NCBI RefSeq assembly: GCF_000953715.1
Contig: NZ_LN824141.1
Span: 1,242,501-1,306,500 of the forward strand
From: Defluviitoga tunisiensis
GTDB taxonomy: Bacteria; Thermotogota; Thermotogae; Petrotogales; Petrotogaceae
Length of the DNA: 64,000 nt
Reading direction: 5' to 3'
Below, piece by piece: positions 38,683 through 49,632 of this stretch. Every line of letters starts with the position of its first letter. The stretch's first letter is position 1. Below the pieces are notes generated by a model. That model was not told the DNA's origin and did not search any database. It saw only the letters and a program-made list of their open reading frames with translations. The position numbers and the translations under genes are program-made.

Positions 38683-39469
38683 AGAAATAATCAAGGTAGA
38701 AAATCTTACAAAAGTGTTTGGTAGTGGTAAAAAGGCAGTAAAAGCTGTAAACAATATCAATTTTTCGATAAAGAAAGGCGAAATAGTTTCATTAGTAGGA
38801 CAAAGTGGAAGCGGAAAAACAACGGTAACGAGATTAATTTTAAGGTTGCTGAAAGAAACAGAAGGGAAAATAATATTCGAAGGAAAAGATGTAACAGATA
38901 TAAAAGGCAAAGAAAAAAAAGAATATTGGAAAAAAGTCCAAGCAATATTTCAAGACCCTTATGCATCATTCAATATATTCTCACCTGTAAAAAAAGTATT
39001 ATTAGATACATTTAAATTGTTTAATAGTAGCTATAGCAAGAAAGAAAAAGAAAAGCTAATATGTGAAACCTTAGAATCAGTTAACTTAAGGCCAGAAGAG
39101 GTAGTGGATAAATATCCATTTGAATTAAGTGGAGGTCAAAGGCAAAGGATAATGATAGCCCGCGCTCATTTAATCAGACCCCAATTGTTATTAGCGGATG
39201 AACCAACATCGATGATAGATGCGAATTTAAGATCAGGAATACTAGAACTATTATTATCGCTGAGAGATACAGATGACTGTACAATAATGTTTGTTACCCA
39301 TGACCTAGGATTAGCGTATTATGTGAGTGATCGAATTTTTATAATGCATGAAGGAGAAATAGTGGAGGAAGGAAGTGCTGACAAAATAATAACAGCGCCA
39401 GAACATCCATATACGATACAATTAATAAAAGACGTTCCAAAGCTTTCAGAGGAATGGCTTACAAGCTAA
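38666..39469 (+). CDS. ABC transporter ATP-binding protein (DppF-type)
   Basis: 267 residues. Walker A GQSGSGKTT, Q-loop IFQDPYASFN, signature LSGGQRQR, Walker B LLLADEP followed by TSMIDANLR, switch His in VTHD. It is shorter than typical DppF and lacks the cysteine-containing C-terminal extension seen in the partner. It forms an ATPase heterodimer with the preceding protein. Last gene of the importer operon; no terminator is evident before GH1, so read-through into the glucosidase genes is possible. Confidence 0.93.
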   Translation: MAQNTEEIIKVENLTKVFGSGKKAVKAVNNINFSIKKGEIVSLVGQSGSGKTTVTRLILRLLKETEGKIIFEGKDVTDIKGKEKKEYWKKVQAIFQDPYASFNIFSPVKKVLLDTFKLFNSSYSKKEKEKLICETLESVNLRPEEVVDKYPFELSGGQRQRIMIARAHLIRPQLLLADEPTSMIDANLRSGILELLLSLRDTDDCTIMFVTHDLGLAYYVSDRIFIMHEGEIVEEGSADKIITAPEHPYTIQLIKDVPKLSEEWLTS

Positions 39470-39579
39470 TAACTTTAATATTTCATCTAACCTAATTAAC
39501 CTAAGAAAAACTCTACAGTAGGAATATGTTTAATTATGTATATTAAAATACAGATAGAATAGAAGCTTTACAAATAATA

Positions 39580-39615
39580 ACAAAAGTAGGCTTTTGTAAC
39601 TTCTAAAGACAGTAA
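39580..39615 (+). repeat. Degenerate leader element before GH1
   Basis: Hairpin ACAAAAG-TAGG-CTTTTGT (39580-39597) runs into ACTTCTAAAGACAGTAA (39599-39615), the right-end signature of the leader family. AAGGAGGAG follows 14 nt later. Confidence 0.5.
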
Positions 39616-39643
39616 AGATAGTAAAAAAAGGAGGAGTTGCCCA

Positions 39644-40984
39644 TTGTCGACAAAATATTTTCCGAAAGATTTCTTATGGGGTGCAGCAACTGCATCTTAC
39701 CAGATAGAAGGGTCACCACTTGCTGACGGAGCAGGTTCTTCAATTTGGCATAGGTTTTCTCACACGCCGGGGAACATATTAAACGGAGATACCGGAGATG
39801 TTGCAGCAGATCATTATCGTAGATACAAAGAAGATATTGCTTTAATGAAAGAGATGGGTTTAAAAGGGTATAGGTTTTCTATAGCTTGGCCAAGAATTTA
39901 TCCATATGGCAAAGGAAAGATAAATGTAAAAGGAATGGATTTTTACGATAGGCTTGTGGATGAGCTGCTTGAGGCTGGTATCACTCCATTCATTACCCTG
40001 TATCATTGGGATCTACCAGCCACTTTACAAGATTTAGGTGGTTGGGCAAACAGAGATATTGCTTGTTGGTTTGCAGATTATGCAGATTATATGTTTCAAA
40101 GACTTGGAGATAGGGTTGAAAATTGGAGTACTTTAAATGAACCATGGGTTGTTGCCTTTGTTGGTCATCTGTTTGGAGAACATGCACCTGGGATGAAAGA
40201 TATTTATTCTGCGTTTTTAGTTACACATAACCAATTGAGGGCTCATTCAAAGGCCGTTAGGGCTTTCAGAGAGGCAAATATTGCAAATGGAAAAATTGGA
40301 ATAACGTTGTCAAACACTTCTCATGATCCTGCAACAGATTCAATGGAAGATAAAATTGCAGCAAAGGTTGCACACGAATGGAATAATTACCCACTGTTCT
40401 TACATCCCATATACTATGGAGACTATCCAGATACTGTAAAAGAATTTTTAAAAGAGTATTTGCCTAAAAATTATTACAAAGATATGGAAGAAATAAAAGA
40501 AGAAATCGATTTTGTTGGAATCAATTATTATTCTGGCGATCTCGTTAAGTTTGATCCTGATTCACCCTTGGGTGGAAAGTCAGTTAAGAGAGGTCTTCCA
40601 AAAACAGAAATGGGTTGGGAGATCTATCCAGAAGGTTTTTATAAAATACTAAAAGGGCTTCAAGACGAATATAACCCAAAAGAGGTTTATGTAACAGAAA
40701 ATGGAGCAGCTTTTGATGACAAAGTGGAAAATGGAGAAGTGCATGATCATAAGAGAATTGATTATCTAAAGAAACATTTTGAAATGGCTCATAAAGCGAT
40801 AGAAGATGGTGTGAAACTAAAAGGATACTTTGTTTGGTCTTTACTAGATAATTTTGAATGGGCTTTTGGGTATTCAAAAAGATTTGGAATAGTTTATGTT
40901 GATTATAATACCCAAAAAAGAATAATAAAAGACAGTGGAAAATGGTATTCCCAAATCATTAAAAATAACTCTTTAGATTTTTGA
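39644..40984 (+). CDS. Beta-glucosidase, GH1
   Basis: 446 residues, standard GH1 length. The N-terminal signature FPKDFLWGAATASYQIEG, acid/base Glu in TLNEPWV (near 166) and nucleophile Glu in YVTENGAAF (near 352) are intact. The aglycone region KGYFVWSLLDNFEWAFGYSKRFG is typical. It hydrolyses cellobiose, laminaribiose and aryl-beta-glucosides in the cytoplasm. The start is an unusual TTG at 39644, supported by AAAGGAGGAG and by alignment of the MSTKYFPKDF N-terminus. Confidence 0.95.
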   Translation: MSTKYFPKDFLWGAATASYQIEGSPLADGAGSSIWHRFSHTPGNILNGDTGDVAADHYRRYKEDIALMKEMGLKGYRFSIAWPRIYPYGKGKINVKGMDFYDRLVDELLEAGITPFITLYHWDLPATLQDLGGWANRDIACWFADYADYMFQRLGDRVENWSTLNEPWVVAFVGHLFGEHAPGMKDIYSAFLVTHNQLRAHSKAVRAFREANIANGKIGITLSNTSHDPATDSMEDKIAAKVAHEWNNYPLFLHPIYYGDYPDTVKEFLKEYLPKNYYKDMEEIKEEIDFVGINYYSGDLVKFDPDSPLGGKSVKRGLPKTEMGWEIYPEGFYKILKGLQDEYNPKEVYVTENGAAFDDKVENGEVHDHKRIDYLKKHFEMAHKAIEDGVKLKGYFVWSLLDNFEWAFGYSKRFGIVYVDYNTQKRIIKDSGKWYSQIIKNNSLDF

Positions 40985-41040
40985 GAAAAGGTTTTGAATT
41001 AATATTTATTTATGGTCGTGCCTTTGAATCCTTTAGTAGG

Positions 41041-41093
41041 TAGGTACCTAAAAATATGTAGGCAACATACATATGCTAAAAGGTACCTATTTT
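41041..41093 (+). terminator. Nested-stem terminator after GH1
   Basis: Outer arms TAGGTACCT / AGGTACCTA and an inner TATGT-AGGCA-ACATA stem, then TTTTATG. It separates GH1 from GH3. Confidence 0.65.
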
Positions 41094-41201
41094 ATGAAAT
41101 TCAACTTTATTATTTTTCTTTAAATTAAAAAATCCACGACAAGTGGGATAGGGGATTTCAAAATATGTTTACCTAATTTTCAAAACAAGGATGTGAAAAA
41201 A

Positions 41202-43466
41202 GTGGAAAGAGACATAAAAAGTCTAATCGCACAGATGACACTTGAAGAAAAAGCGAGCTTATGTTCAGGGTTAGACAATTGGCACACAAAACCCATAGAA
41301 AGGTTAGGAATCCCTTCAATAAGGATGAGTGATGGACCACACGGATTAAGGAAAGAAGTGCCAAACCAACAAACCAGTGTACCCTCAACATGTTTTCCAA
41401 CAGCAGTAACAACTGCAAGTTCCTGGGATAGAGAACTAATCAAACAAATGGGACAAGCCATAGCTCAAGAATGTCAAGCAGAAGAAGTAGACATCATATT
41501 AGGGCCAGCAATAAACATAAAAAGGTCACCGCTTTGTGGAAGAAACTTCGAATACTTCTCAGAAGATCCATACCTATCAAGCCAATTAGCAACAGCCTAC
41601 ATACAAGCAGTACAAAGTATGGGAGTAGGAACCTCCTTAAAACATTACGCAGCGAACAACCAAGAATACAGAAGATTCACCATAGACGAAACAATAGACG
41701 AACGAACATTAAGAGAAATATATTTATCAAACTTTGAAGGAGCAGTAAAAGAAGGCAAACCCTGGACAGTCATGTGCTCATACAACAGGGTAAATGGGAT
41801 ACTAGCCTCTGAAAACAAATACCTACTAACAGAGATACTAAAAGAAGAGTGGGGGTTTGAAGGATTTGTAGTATCAGACTGGGGAGCGGTAGATGAAAGG
41901 GTAGATGCATTAGAAGCGGGGTTAGACCTAGAAATGCCATCAAGTTATGGGATAGGAGACCAAAAGATAATAGAAGCAGTGAAGATAGGGAAACTTGACG
42001 AAAAAGAACTAGATCAAACAGTAGAAAGACTACTAAAAATAATATTCAAGGCAGTAGATAACAGAAACCGAGGAACAACATACGACAAACAAGCCCACCA
42101 CAAACTAGCAAGAAAGATAGCAGGAGAAAGCATGGTACTCCTAAAGAACCAAGACAACATCCTACCGCTAAAAAAAGAAGGAACCATAGCGATAATAGGG
42201 GCATTTGCGAAAAAGCCAAGATACCAAGGAGGAGGAAGCTCACACGTCAACCCAACAAAACTAGATAACGCCCTAGAAGAGATAGAAAAGCTAGTCCAAG
42301 GAAAAGCAAAAATCATCTACGAAGAAGGATACAACCTAGACAACGATGAAATGAACCAAGAACTAATAGACAAAGCAAAAGAAACAGCGAAAAAATCAAA
42401 TGTAGCGATAATCTTTGCAGGATTACCAGACAGATACGAATCAGAAGGATACGATAGAAAACACATGAAAATGCCAGAAAACCACAACAAACTAATAGAA
42501 GAAGTGTCAAAAGTACAACCAAACACAATAGTAGTATTAAGTAACGGAGCTCCCGTAGAAATACCGTGGATAGATAAAGTCAAAGGACTACTAGAAAGTT
42601 ACCTAGGAGGTCAAGCAGGAGGAGGAGCTGTAGCAGACATACTCTTTGGAGAAGTAAACCCAAGTGGAAAACTAGCAGAAACCTTCCCCAAAAAACTAAG
42701 TCATAACCCATCATACTTAAACTTTCCAGGAGAAGGAAACAAAGTAGAATACAGAGAAGGAGTATTTGTAGGCTACAGATACTACGACAAAAAAGAGATA
42801 GAACCACTATTCCCATTTGGATATGGACTAAGCTATACAACATTTGAATATACAGATATAATAGTAGACAAAAAAGAAATAACAGACAAAGAAACAATAG
42901 AAGTAAAAGTTAAAGTAAAAAATACAGGAAAAGTAAAAGGAAAAGAGATAGTACAACTCTATATAAGAGATGTAGAAAGTAAGGTAAACCGGCCAGAAAA
43001 AGAGTTAAAAGGATTTGAAAAGATAGAACTCGCGCCAGGAGAAGAAAAGACAGTAACGTTTAAACTAGATAAAAGATCGTTTGCATATTACAACACAGAA
43101 ATAAGAGACTGGTATGTAGAAAGTGGAGAGTTTGAGATACTGGTAGGTAAATCATCAAAAGAGATAGAATTAAAAGAAACAGTTAAAGTGAATTCAACAG
43201 TTACTATTAAGAAAAAATACGATAGAAATTCAACAATAGGAGATTTGATGGAAGATCCAGAGGCTTCTCAAGTATTAAAAGAGTTATTGGAAAAGATAAA
43301 TGAGATAGGAGGAATTTTTCAAGAAGACGAACATAGAGATCAAGAATTAATTATATCAATGATGAGATATTTGCCATTAAGAGGCTTAATAAACTTTGGA
43401 AGAGGATATTTTACAGACGATATGCTTGAACAGCTTCTAGAAAAGTTAAATAAAGAGGAGAGATGA
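41202..43466 (+). CDS. Beta-glucosidase, GH3 with C-terminal Fn3-like domain
   Basis: About 754 residues. The first ~300 residues include [18 protein letters not shown], the substrate-binding [17 protein letters not shown] and nucleophile Asp in VVSDWGAV (near 225). The second alpha/beta domain carries GGGSSHVNP, and the Fn3-like domain begins near [12 protein letters not shown] helical tail of ~75 residues follows. It hydrolyses beta-1,3 or beta-1,4 gluco-oligosaccharides. GTG at 41202 is nine bases after AAGGAT; the in-frame GTG at 41193 abuts the site. The first ~1.9 kb is markedly T-poor on the coding strand, unlike its neighbours and its own 3' end. The stop overlaps the next start (ATGA). 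Confidence 0.93.
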   Translation: MERDIKSLIAQMTLEEKASLCSGLDNWHTKPIERLGIPSIRMSDGPHGLRKEVPNQQTSVPSTCFPTAVTTASSWDRELIKQMGQAIAQECQAEEVDIILGPAINIKRSPLCGRNFEYFSEDPYLSSQLATAYIQAVQSMGVGTSLKHYAANNQEYRRFTIDETIDERTLREIYLSNFEGAVKEGKPWTVMCSYNRVNGILASENKYLLTEILKEEWGFEGFVVSDWGAVDERVDALEAGLDLEMPSSYGIGDQKIIEAVKIGKLDEKELDQTVERLLKIIFKAVDNRNRGTTYDKQAHHKLARKIAGESMVLLKNQDNILPLKKEGTIAIIGAFAKKPRYQGGGSSHVNPTKLDNALEEIEKLVQGKAKIIYEEGYNLDNDEMNQELIDKAKETAKKSNVAIIFAGLPDRYESEGYDRKHMKMPENHNKLIEEVSKVQPNTIVVLSNGAPVEIPWIDKVKGLLESYLGGQAGGGAVADILFGEVNPSGKLAETFPKKLSHNPSYLNFPGEGNKVEYREGVFVGYRYYDKKEIEPLFPFGYGLSYTTFEYTDIIVDKKEITDKETIEVKVKVKNTGKVKGKEIVQLYIRDVESKVNRPEKELKGFEKIELAPGEEKTVTFKLDKRSFAYYNTEIRDWYVESGEFEILVGKSSKEIELKETVKVNSTVTIKKKYDRNSTIGDLMEDPEASQVLKELLEKINEIGGIFQEDEHRDQELIISMMRYLPLRGLINFGRGYFTDDMLEQLLEKLNKEER

Positions 43467-45844
43467 CTTTGCAAATAAATCTAAATGGTAAATGGAAAGT
43501 TTTTGATAATGAAAATGAATTTGAATTTAGTGGCAATGTTCCAGGCACTGTTCAAGGAGATTTAATAGATTTAGAATTAATGCCACATCCATATATTGGA
43601 ACAAATGAAAGGCTTTTTAAAAGGCTGGAAGAAAAAGATTGGACTTATACACGAACTTTTTTTATAGAAAATTTAAATCAAGATTGGCGTTATGAGTTAG
43701 TTTTAGAAGGCATTGATACCCTTTCTAGTATTTACGTAAACGATAAATTTGTAGGAAAAACAGAAAATATGTTTATTGAATACAGATTTGACGTAAAAGA
43801 ATGCCTGAGAAAAGGGGAAAACAGCATTAGAGTGGAAATTAATTCTCCCATTAAGATCCCAAAGGCTTTAGAAAGAAACTATGGTAAATTACATGCAGGT
43901 GAGGAAACAGCAAGAGTATATATAAGAAAAGCTCAGTATTCATATGGCTGGGATTGGGGAGCTAGGATAGCTACAAGCGGTATATATAGGAATATTTACA
44001 TAGATTGCTTTAAAGATGCGCGGATTTATGGCAGTTATGCGTATATAGAAGATTTAAACGGAGAGATTACTTTTACAGGATACGTGGATTTAAAGGATAA
44101 AGAAATTGATAAATACTACGTCGACATTTTGTTGAATGGTAATTTAGTAATTACGCTACCTGTAAAAAATTATTTAGAAAGGTTTGGATTTGAAGGCAAA
44201 AAAGAAGTTAAGAATTTAAAATTATGGTATCCGCATGATCTAGGCGAAAGTTATTTGTATGATATTGAATTTAGGTTAAAGAAGGCAGGAGAAGAAATAT
44301 ACTCAGAAAAGAAGAAAATAGGTTTTAGAACTGTACAGGTTTTAAGAGAAAATGATGGAGAAGGCGAAAGTTTTATTTTTGAAATTAATGGGAAAAAACT
44401 ATTTGCTAAAGGAGCAAACTGGATTCCTGCTGATAACATTCTAAGTTGGCTTAAAAGAGAAGATTATCAACGATTATTGATGATGGCAAAGGATTCAAAT
44501 ATGAATATGTTAAGGGTATGGGGAGGGGGATTGTACGAAGACCCTGCATTTTATGAAATATGTGATGAATTGGGAATTCTTGTATGGCAAGATTTTATGT
44601 TCTCATGTGCTGAGTACCCAGATCATATTGATTGGTTCAGAAAACTTGCCAACCAAGAGGCGAGACATAATGTAATAAAATTAAGACATCATCCTAGTAT
44701 AGCTATTTGGTGCGGAAATAACGAGAATAACTGGGGTTTTGAAGAGTGGGATTACAAGATAAAAGTTGACGGAAAAAATCTAGGGAATAGACTATACCTT
44801 GAGGATTTCCCAAAGATTTGTGCTCAAGAAGATCCTACAAGGTTGTATTGGCCGTCAAGTCCTTATGGAGGATCTAGAGCAAACTCACAAGACGCTGGAG
44901 ATAGGCACGTATGGGAAATTTGGTCTGGTTGGCAAGATTTTAAACATTATACAAAAGATAATTCAAAATTCGTCAGCGAATTTGGGTTTCAAGCAGCACC
45001 AGATCCTAAAACGATAGATTTTTTTGCTAAAGAGGACGAAAAAGAGATTTTTTCAGACGTTATGTTAAATCATAACAAACAAGTTGAAGGAACCGAGCGA
45101 TTATTAAAGTTTATTAACGCACATTATGGTTTAGTGAGTGAATTTGATTCTATTGTATACCTTACACAATTAAACCAAGCAGAAGCTATCAAAACTGGTG
45201 TAGAACATTGGAGAAGCCGCAAATATAAAACTGCTGGCACACTTTATTGGCAAATAAATGATTCTTGGCCAGTCTTTAGTTGGTCATGCATAGATTATTT
45301 TAAAAGACCTAAAGCCCTCTATTTTTATACAAGACGTTTTTTTAACAAATTGTTGCCTTTAGCAAAAAACAAAGATGGAGATATTGTTATATCAGTTATA
45401 AACGATGGAGACTACGTCAACAAAATTAACTTAGAATTTGAGCTTTGGAGTGTTAGTGGAGAACTTTTAATGAACAAAACATATACCGATTTAAAAATCC
45501 CAGATGATTCTGTGATGATCATTGATAGAATACATGTAGAAGAAGATATTTTAAGCAAATCTGTAGGCTATATTGCTGTTAAGAAAGATGATGACGTCAT
45601 TGAAAATCATGAAATTTTCGCAGATTTAAGAATAAACAAGTTAGATAATCCACATATAACTTATAAAGTTGAAGGCAGAAATTTAATTTTGAAAACTCAA
45701 AAACCTGCAATTGGTGTGAATGTCAGAGTTGACGGCGAAAATTATTCTGGAGATAATTTCTTTTCACTATTTCCCGGAAAAACAAAGATTTTAAAGAATG
45801 TCGAAGGAGAAGTATTTGTAAAAAGTGCATTTGATTTCTTGTAA
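43463..45844 (+). CDS. Beta-mannosidase, GH2
   Basis: 793 residues. The N-terminal jelly roll starts INLNGKWKV and contains [29 protein letters not shown] and, in the TIM barrel, [21 protein letters not shown], acid/base Glu in GNNENNW (near 421) and nucleophile Glu in FVSEFGFQA (near 505). The WDWG motif and the position of the barrel are typical of intracellular GH2 beta-mannosidases. It removes terminal mannose from manno-oligosaccharides, producing substrate for a kinase and ManA. Start overlaps the GH3 stop by four bases, indicating coupled translation. Confidence 0.93.
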   Translation: MTLQINLNGKWKVFDNENEFEFSGNVPGTVQGDLIDLELMPHPYIGTNERLFKRLEEKDWTYTRTFFIENLNQDWRYELVLEGIDTLSSIYVNDKFVGKTENMFIEYRFDVKECLRKGENSIRVEINSPIKIPKALERNYGKLHAGEETARVYIRKAQYSYGWDWGARIATSGIYRNIYIDCFKDARIYGSYAYIEDLNGEITFTGYVDLKDKEIDKYYVDILLNGNLVITLPVKNYLERFGFEGKKEVKNLKLWYPHDLGESYLYDIEFRLKKAGEEIYSEKKKIGFRTVQVLRENDGEGESFIFEINGKKLFAKGANWIPADNILSWLKREDYQRLLMMAKDSNMNMLRVWGGGLYEDPAFYEICDELGILVWQDFMFSCAEYPDHIDWFRKLANQEARHNVIKLRHHPSIAIWCGNNENNWGFEEWDYKIKVDGKNLGNRLYLEDFPKICAQEDPTRLYWPSSPYGGSRANSQDAGDRHVWEIWSGWQDFKHYTKDNSKFVSEFGFQAAPDPKTIDFFAKEDEKEIFSDVMLNHNKQVEGTERLLKFINAHYGLVSEFDSIVYLTQLNQAEAIKTGVEHWRSRKYKTAGTLYWQINDSWPVFSWSCIDYFKRPKALYFYTRRFFNKLLPLAKNKDGDIVISVINDGDYVNKINLEFELWSVSGELLMNKTYTDLKIPDDSVMIIDRIHVEEDILSKSVGYIAVKKDDDVIENHEIFADLRINKLDNPHITYKVEGRNLILKTQKPAIGVNVRVDGENYSGDNFFSLFPGKTKILKNVEGEVFVKSAFDFL

Positions 45845-45908
45845 CATTTAGAACATGGGGGATGGGAAAAACAAAGCAAAGCTCTGTTTTGACTTTATAT
45901 ATGTTTTT

Positions 45909-45993
45909 GGGTGGGCAGCTCGTATTTTATATCTTATGACTCTTTATTTCTGAGAAGGTAAGGTTAATACGAGCAAAAGCCCCCCTGTTTTTT
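45909..45993 (+). terminator. Long two-part terminator ending the beta-glucan locus
   Basis: Outer GGGTGGGC (45909-45916) faces GCCCCCC (45979-45985), and inner GCTCGTATT (45918-45926) pairs perfectly with AATACGAGC (45966-45974), enclosing a 39-nt loop. Then TGTTTTTT. No riboswitch consensus was recognised. Confidence 0.65.
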
Positions 45994-46085
45994 AAATACC
46001 ATATAAATGCTCTTTTATCATGCCAAAAGTGTTTTAAGAATACCTTCAGGAATTAAATAAAATCTCATAATAGGGGGTTGATTTC

Positions 46086-48099
46086 ATGAAGCATAAATCA
46101 GTTAGTAGGAGAATAATAAATATTATTTTAGTAATATTCTTACTCTTCGGTTTATCGATTGTTTTTAATATAATTTCACTCAGTAATTCCAATAGAGGGC
46201 TTGAAACGTATAAAAAGCTATCAGAAGATGTCAATACTTTAACAGAGGTTGAAACAACTTTTCTTGAAGCAACGCTTGATTTTAAGGATTATCTTGTGGC
46301 ATATGAAAATATTTTTGAAGAGTCATTTAAAAATAATTTATCATCTATTAATAGTTTTTTGGATTCATTGACTGGTAGTTCAATAGAAGCTACAAATGTG
46401 ACACAGGTACATAGTTTAATGAGGCAGTACAATGATAGTTTTAATAAAATTGTTGAATTAGATACTCAAGCTAACAAACTTCTTACGGATTTTAATATAA
46501 TGACTGACACGATTAAACAAGAACTTTCAAATTTTGACAGCTTATCTAAAAAATACAGTGTTTTAGCATTTTCATTGCTTCCTGAAAATCCAGTTACAAC
46601 AGTAGATACTATAAACGACGCTGTTCACATTTATTTTTCAACCAGATCAGCTAGTGATAAAATAAGCGTTCTTAACCTATTTTCAAACTTCAAAAATAAT
46701 TTGGCTTTCGTAGAGTTTGGATTGACAAACGACGAATTAAAGAATGCCTTTTCACAATTAATGAATAATATAGAAAATCTAGAAACCGAGTTTAATGAAC
46801 TAGTTAACTTAATCGAATCTCAAGGCCCAATAATCCAAGAAATGGAACAATTAAGGGTAGAAATACTAAACCTATTAGAAGACCAAAGGGCTCAATTAAA
46901 AGAACAACAAGACACATTAGGGCCACAACTAATAGAAAAGAACAACAACTCTATCCTACTAACAATAATATTAACAGTAATAGCCTTTGTAGTAGCAATA
47001 ATAATGGTCATATATCTAATACGAAGTATAACCAAACCATTACTTGAACTAAGAAACAAGATAAACCAATTCAAAGAAGGAGACTTAACAGTAGACTTTC
47101 AAGTAAAAAGTAAAGATGAAATAGGACAAATGGCGTTAGCTCTATCAGAGATGAGTAAAGAACTAAGAAATTCAATGGGATCGATAAGACAAGCTTCAGA
47201 CAAAGTACAAGAATCCTCAGTCAACCTAACCAAGACCTCGCAAGAAAGCAGAGAAAACTCAGAAGAACTAAAAAGACAAATGGATACGATACAGACATAT
47301 GCAGAAGAGACAGCAGGAAATGTAGAAGAAGTAACCTCAGGAGTAGATGAAGTAGCAAGAGCGGCGCAAGGAGTATCGCGAGATGCCCAAAGATTAAGTG
47401 AAGAAGCAGAAAACACAAACAAAGCAGCCCAAGAAGGAAGTCAAACAATACTAAGCATAAGTGAAATAGTAAAAGAAGCAGTAGAAAGGACAAAAGAAAG
47501 CCAAGAAGAAGTAACCCAACTAGCAACGAATCGCAAAAGATGTACAAAGCATAGTAGAAACGATAAACTCGATAACGGAACAAACGAATCTACTAGCCTT
47601 AAATGCAGCGATAGAAGCGGCAAGGGCAGGAGAAGCCGGAAGAGGATTTGCAGTAGTAGCAGATGAAATAAGAAAGTTAGCCGAAGAGTCAAGAAATGCG
47701 ACAGACGAAATAAGTCAGATACTAACAAACATAACGCAAGGAACAAAGAAAGTAAACGACTCAACAAACAAAGTAGTAGAAACGATAGAAGAAGTGAACA
47801 AAAAAATGGACAATGTACTAGAGAGTTTCAATAACATAAGAGAAAGAATAGAAAAGATGAATCAAGGGATAGAAAACATGACAGCAAGTGCAGAAGAACA
47901 AAGTGCAAGTGCCCAAGAGATGAGTTCAGCGATAGAAAGGGTAGCCAGGGCAGTCTCAGAGATAAGTGAACAACTAGAAAACTCAAGAAAGGTAATAGAC
48001 AGACAACTAAATCAATCAGTAGAGATAAACGAAAGTGCAAAAGAGTTGAGTGAATTATCTTCTGAACTAGAGGCTTTAGTTAAGAGATTTAAAATATAA
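46086..48099 (+). pseudogene. Methyl-accepting chemotaxis protein with one frameshift
   Basis: The first reading frame runs from ATG at 46086: a transmembrane helix (about 9-29), a helical extracytoplasmic sensor (30-290), a second helix (298-317), HAMP, and the start of the signalling coiled coil up to [11 protein letters not shown]. Near 47530 the frame shifts by one extra base. The rest continues in another frame to 48099: [48 protein letters not shown] and the C-terminal coiled coil. Joined, they give a normal ~670-residue receptor with the conserved hairpin tip split from the N-terminus. Either a real inactivating indel or a sequence error. The coding strand becomes T-poor from about 46800. 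Confidence 0.85.
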
Positions 48100-48130
48100 T
48101 AACAAAAAATACAATTTGGGAGTGATGCCT

Positions 48131-48547
48131 TTGAAATTTGGATTTGACCATTTTGCGATAACTGTTTCAAATTTACAACAATCAATACGGTTTTATAGGG
48201 ATGTTTTAGGTTTTAAAGTTTTGGGTCAGTTAATTCAAGATAATGGAAATTTTATAATTGTCTATCTAGATATGGGAAATGGTAAAATACTTGAATTATT
48301 TCAATTTACCGAGAAAGGCGAACCAATAACATCGTACAATGACAAAAATATTGGTATGAAGCATTTTGCTTTCAAGGTTGATAATGTTGACGAAGCCTAT
48401 GAGTATTTAAAAAAGAAAGGTGTTGAATTTACTATGGAACCTACTAATGCAGAAGGCGGAGTGAGAATAGCATTCTTTAAAGATCCAGATGGTATCCTTA
48501 TTGAAATAATTCAAGGAGAGCTCAAATTAAAACCTTTTGAAAATTAA
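48131..48547 (+). CDS. VOC/glyoxalase-family protein
   Basis: About 138 residues, one glyoxalase fold of two beta-alpha-beta-beta-beta units: FGFDHFAITVSNLQQSIRFY, RDVLGFKVLG, MGNGKILELFQF, then MKHFAFKVDNVDEAYEYL and FFKDPDGILIEIIQ. His near residue 6 and Glu near 56, with His and Glu in the second half, fit metal-binding positions. Members include lactoylglutathione lyases, epimerases and dioxygenases; the exact reaction cannot be assigned. TTG at 48131 (site GGGAG) is better spaced than the ATG six bases upstream. Confidence 0.8.
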   Translation: MKFGFDHFAITVSNLQQSIRFYRDVLGFKVLGQLIQDNGNFIIVYLDMGNGKILELFQFTEKGEPITSYNDKNIGMKHFAFKVDNVDEAYEYLKKKGVEFTMEPTNAEGGVRIAFFKDPDGILIEIIQGELKLKPFEN

Positions 48548-48569
48548 CTTTAAAAATGGGTGATAGATA

Positions 48570-49562
48570 ATGGCTACAATTAGAGATGTTGCGAGGGTTT
48601 CTGGATATTCTATAGCGACAGTATCAAGAGTTTTAAATGGATATGATAACGTTTCACCAGAAACCAGGAAAAAAGTATTAAAGGTTGTAAAAGAGTTAAA
48701 CTATAAAAGAAGCGATAGTATGAAAGGCAGTTCGTATAAGGTTGTTGGGGTGCTTGTGCCAGATTTATTTGGATACTATTATGGAATAATCGCAGAAAGT
48801 ATTAAAGAGGTATTAATAAAAAGTCATATAGAAATGTTTCTTTCAACATTTAGAAATTCAATTGAAAAAGAAAAAGAGGCGTTAGAGGAATTTTTTGGTC
48901 GGAAGGTAGATGGAATTATTGTATGTACAACGTATGATGATGAAGATAGTTTAGAAAAATTTGTGACAACAGGAATACCTGTTGTGGCATTAGATAGGGA
49001 TCAATCTGAGCTAAAGATAGACATTATAACTATAGAAAATTATAATTCAACCTTAAAGATAGCCCAATATTTGTATAATATGGGTCACAAAAGGGTTGTC
49101 CATGTAGAAGGTCCTTTAAGGATTTATTCTGCTAGGGAAAGAAAAAAGGCTTTTCAGGATTTTGCTCAAAAAAACAAAGACTTTGAAGTAATTTTCATTC
49201 CAGGAGGATTTGATGCTCAATCAGGATACACATCAATAAAACAATATCTTAAAAAGAATGGAAAAGACTTTACCGCTGCCTTTTTCGTAAACGACTGGGT
49301 TGCTTTAGGTGGTCTTAAGGCTTTGAGGGAAGCTGGATATTCATGCCCAGAGGATGTTTCTGTTGTAGGTTTTGATGATGCCCCTTTTGCTAAATATTTA
49401 CATCCATCATTGACAACTATATGTCAACCGATGTATGAAATGGGGTTAAATGCCGGTAAACTTATAGTGGAAAAACTTGAAGGGAAAAAAGAAAGTCGAG
49501 TCAAAAGGAGAATTATTCTTCCAACGGAAATTGTTGTCAGAGATTCTGTTAAGAAGATTTGA
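48570..49562 (+). CDS. LacI-family transcriptional regulator
   Basis: 330 residues. The N-terminal helix-turn-helix and hinge ATIRDVARVSGYSIATVSRV / LNGYDNVSPETRKKV are canonical. The sugar-binding domain follows with VGVLVPDLFGYYYG, KVDGIIVCTTY, FVNDWVALGGLKAL and DVSVVGFDDAPFAKYLHPSLTT. It represses sugar genes and releases DNA on binding a sugar. Located at the end of the beta-glucan locus, it is the nearest candidate regulator for the glycosidases and importer; whether it reads the GAAACAAGTTTC-type sites is untested. Ends at a strong bidirectional terminator. Confidence 0.93.
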   Translation: MATIRDVARVSGYSIATVSRVLNGYDNVSPETRKKVLKVVKELNYKRSDSMKGSSYKVVGVLVPDLFGYYYGIIAESIKEVLIKSHIEMFLSTFRNSIEKEKEALEEFFGRKVDGIIVCTTYDDEDSLEKFVTTGIPVVALDRDQSELKIDIITIENYNSTLKIAQYLYNMGHKRVVHVEGPLRIYSARERKKAFQDFAQKNKDFEVIFIPGGFDAQSGYTSIKQYLKKNGKDFTAAFFVNDWVALGGLKALREAGYSCPEDVSVVGFDDAPFAKYLHPSLTTICQPMYEMGLNAGKLIVEKLEGKKESRVKRRIILPTEIVVRDSVKKI

Positions 49563-49604
49563 AATAACAATTATTTAATTATAATATTGTTTAGCAAATA
49601 CAGT

Positions 49605-49632
49605 AAAAAAGAGGCTTTTCAGCCTCTTTTTT
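49605..49632. terminator. Bidirectional terminator
   Basis: Perfect 12-bp stem AAAAAAGAGGCT / AGCCTCTTTTTT with loop TTTC between convergent lacI-type gene and spoVS. Its right end overlaps the spoVS stop. Confidence 0.93.

Noticed and set aside
42014-42897. Long open frames on the strand opposite GH3
   Set aside because: They result from the T-poor composition of the GH3 coding strand. They have low-complexity hydrophobic translations and no ribosome sites.
45909-45993. Riboswitch (for example c-di-GMP) upstream of the chemotaxis receptor
   Set aside because: No consensus of a known riboswitch could be matched; GC-rich stem plus T run is sufficiently explained as a terminator of the preceding operon.
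47099-48040. Long open frames opposite the chemotaxis receptor
   Set aside because: Same composition effect; leucine-rich, low-complexity translation without family resemblance.
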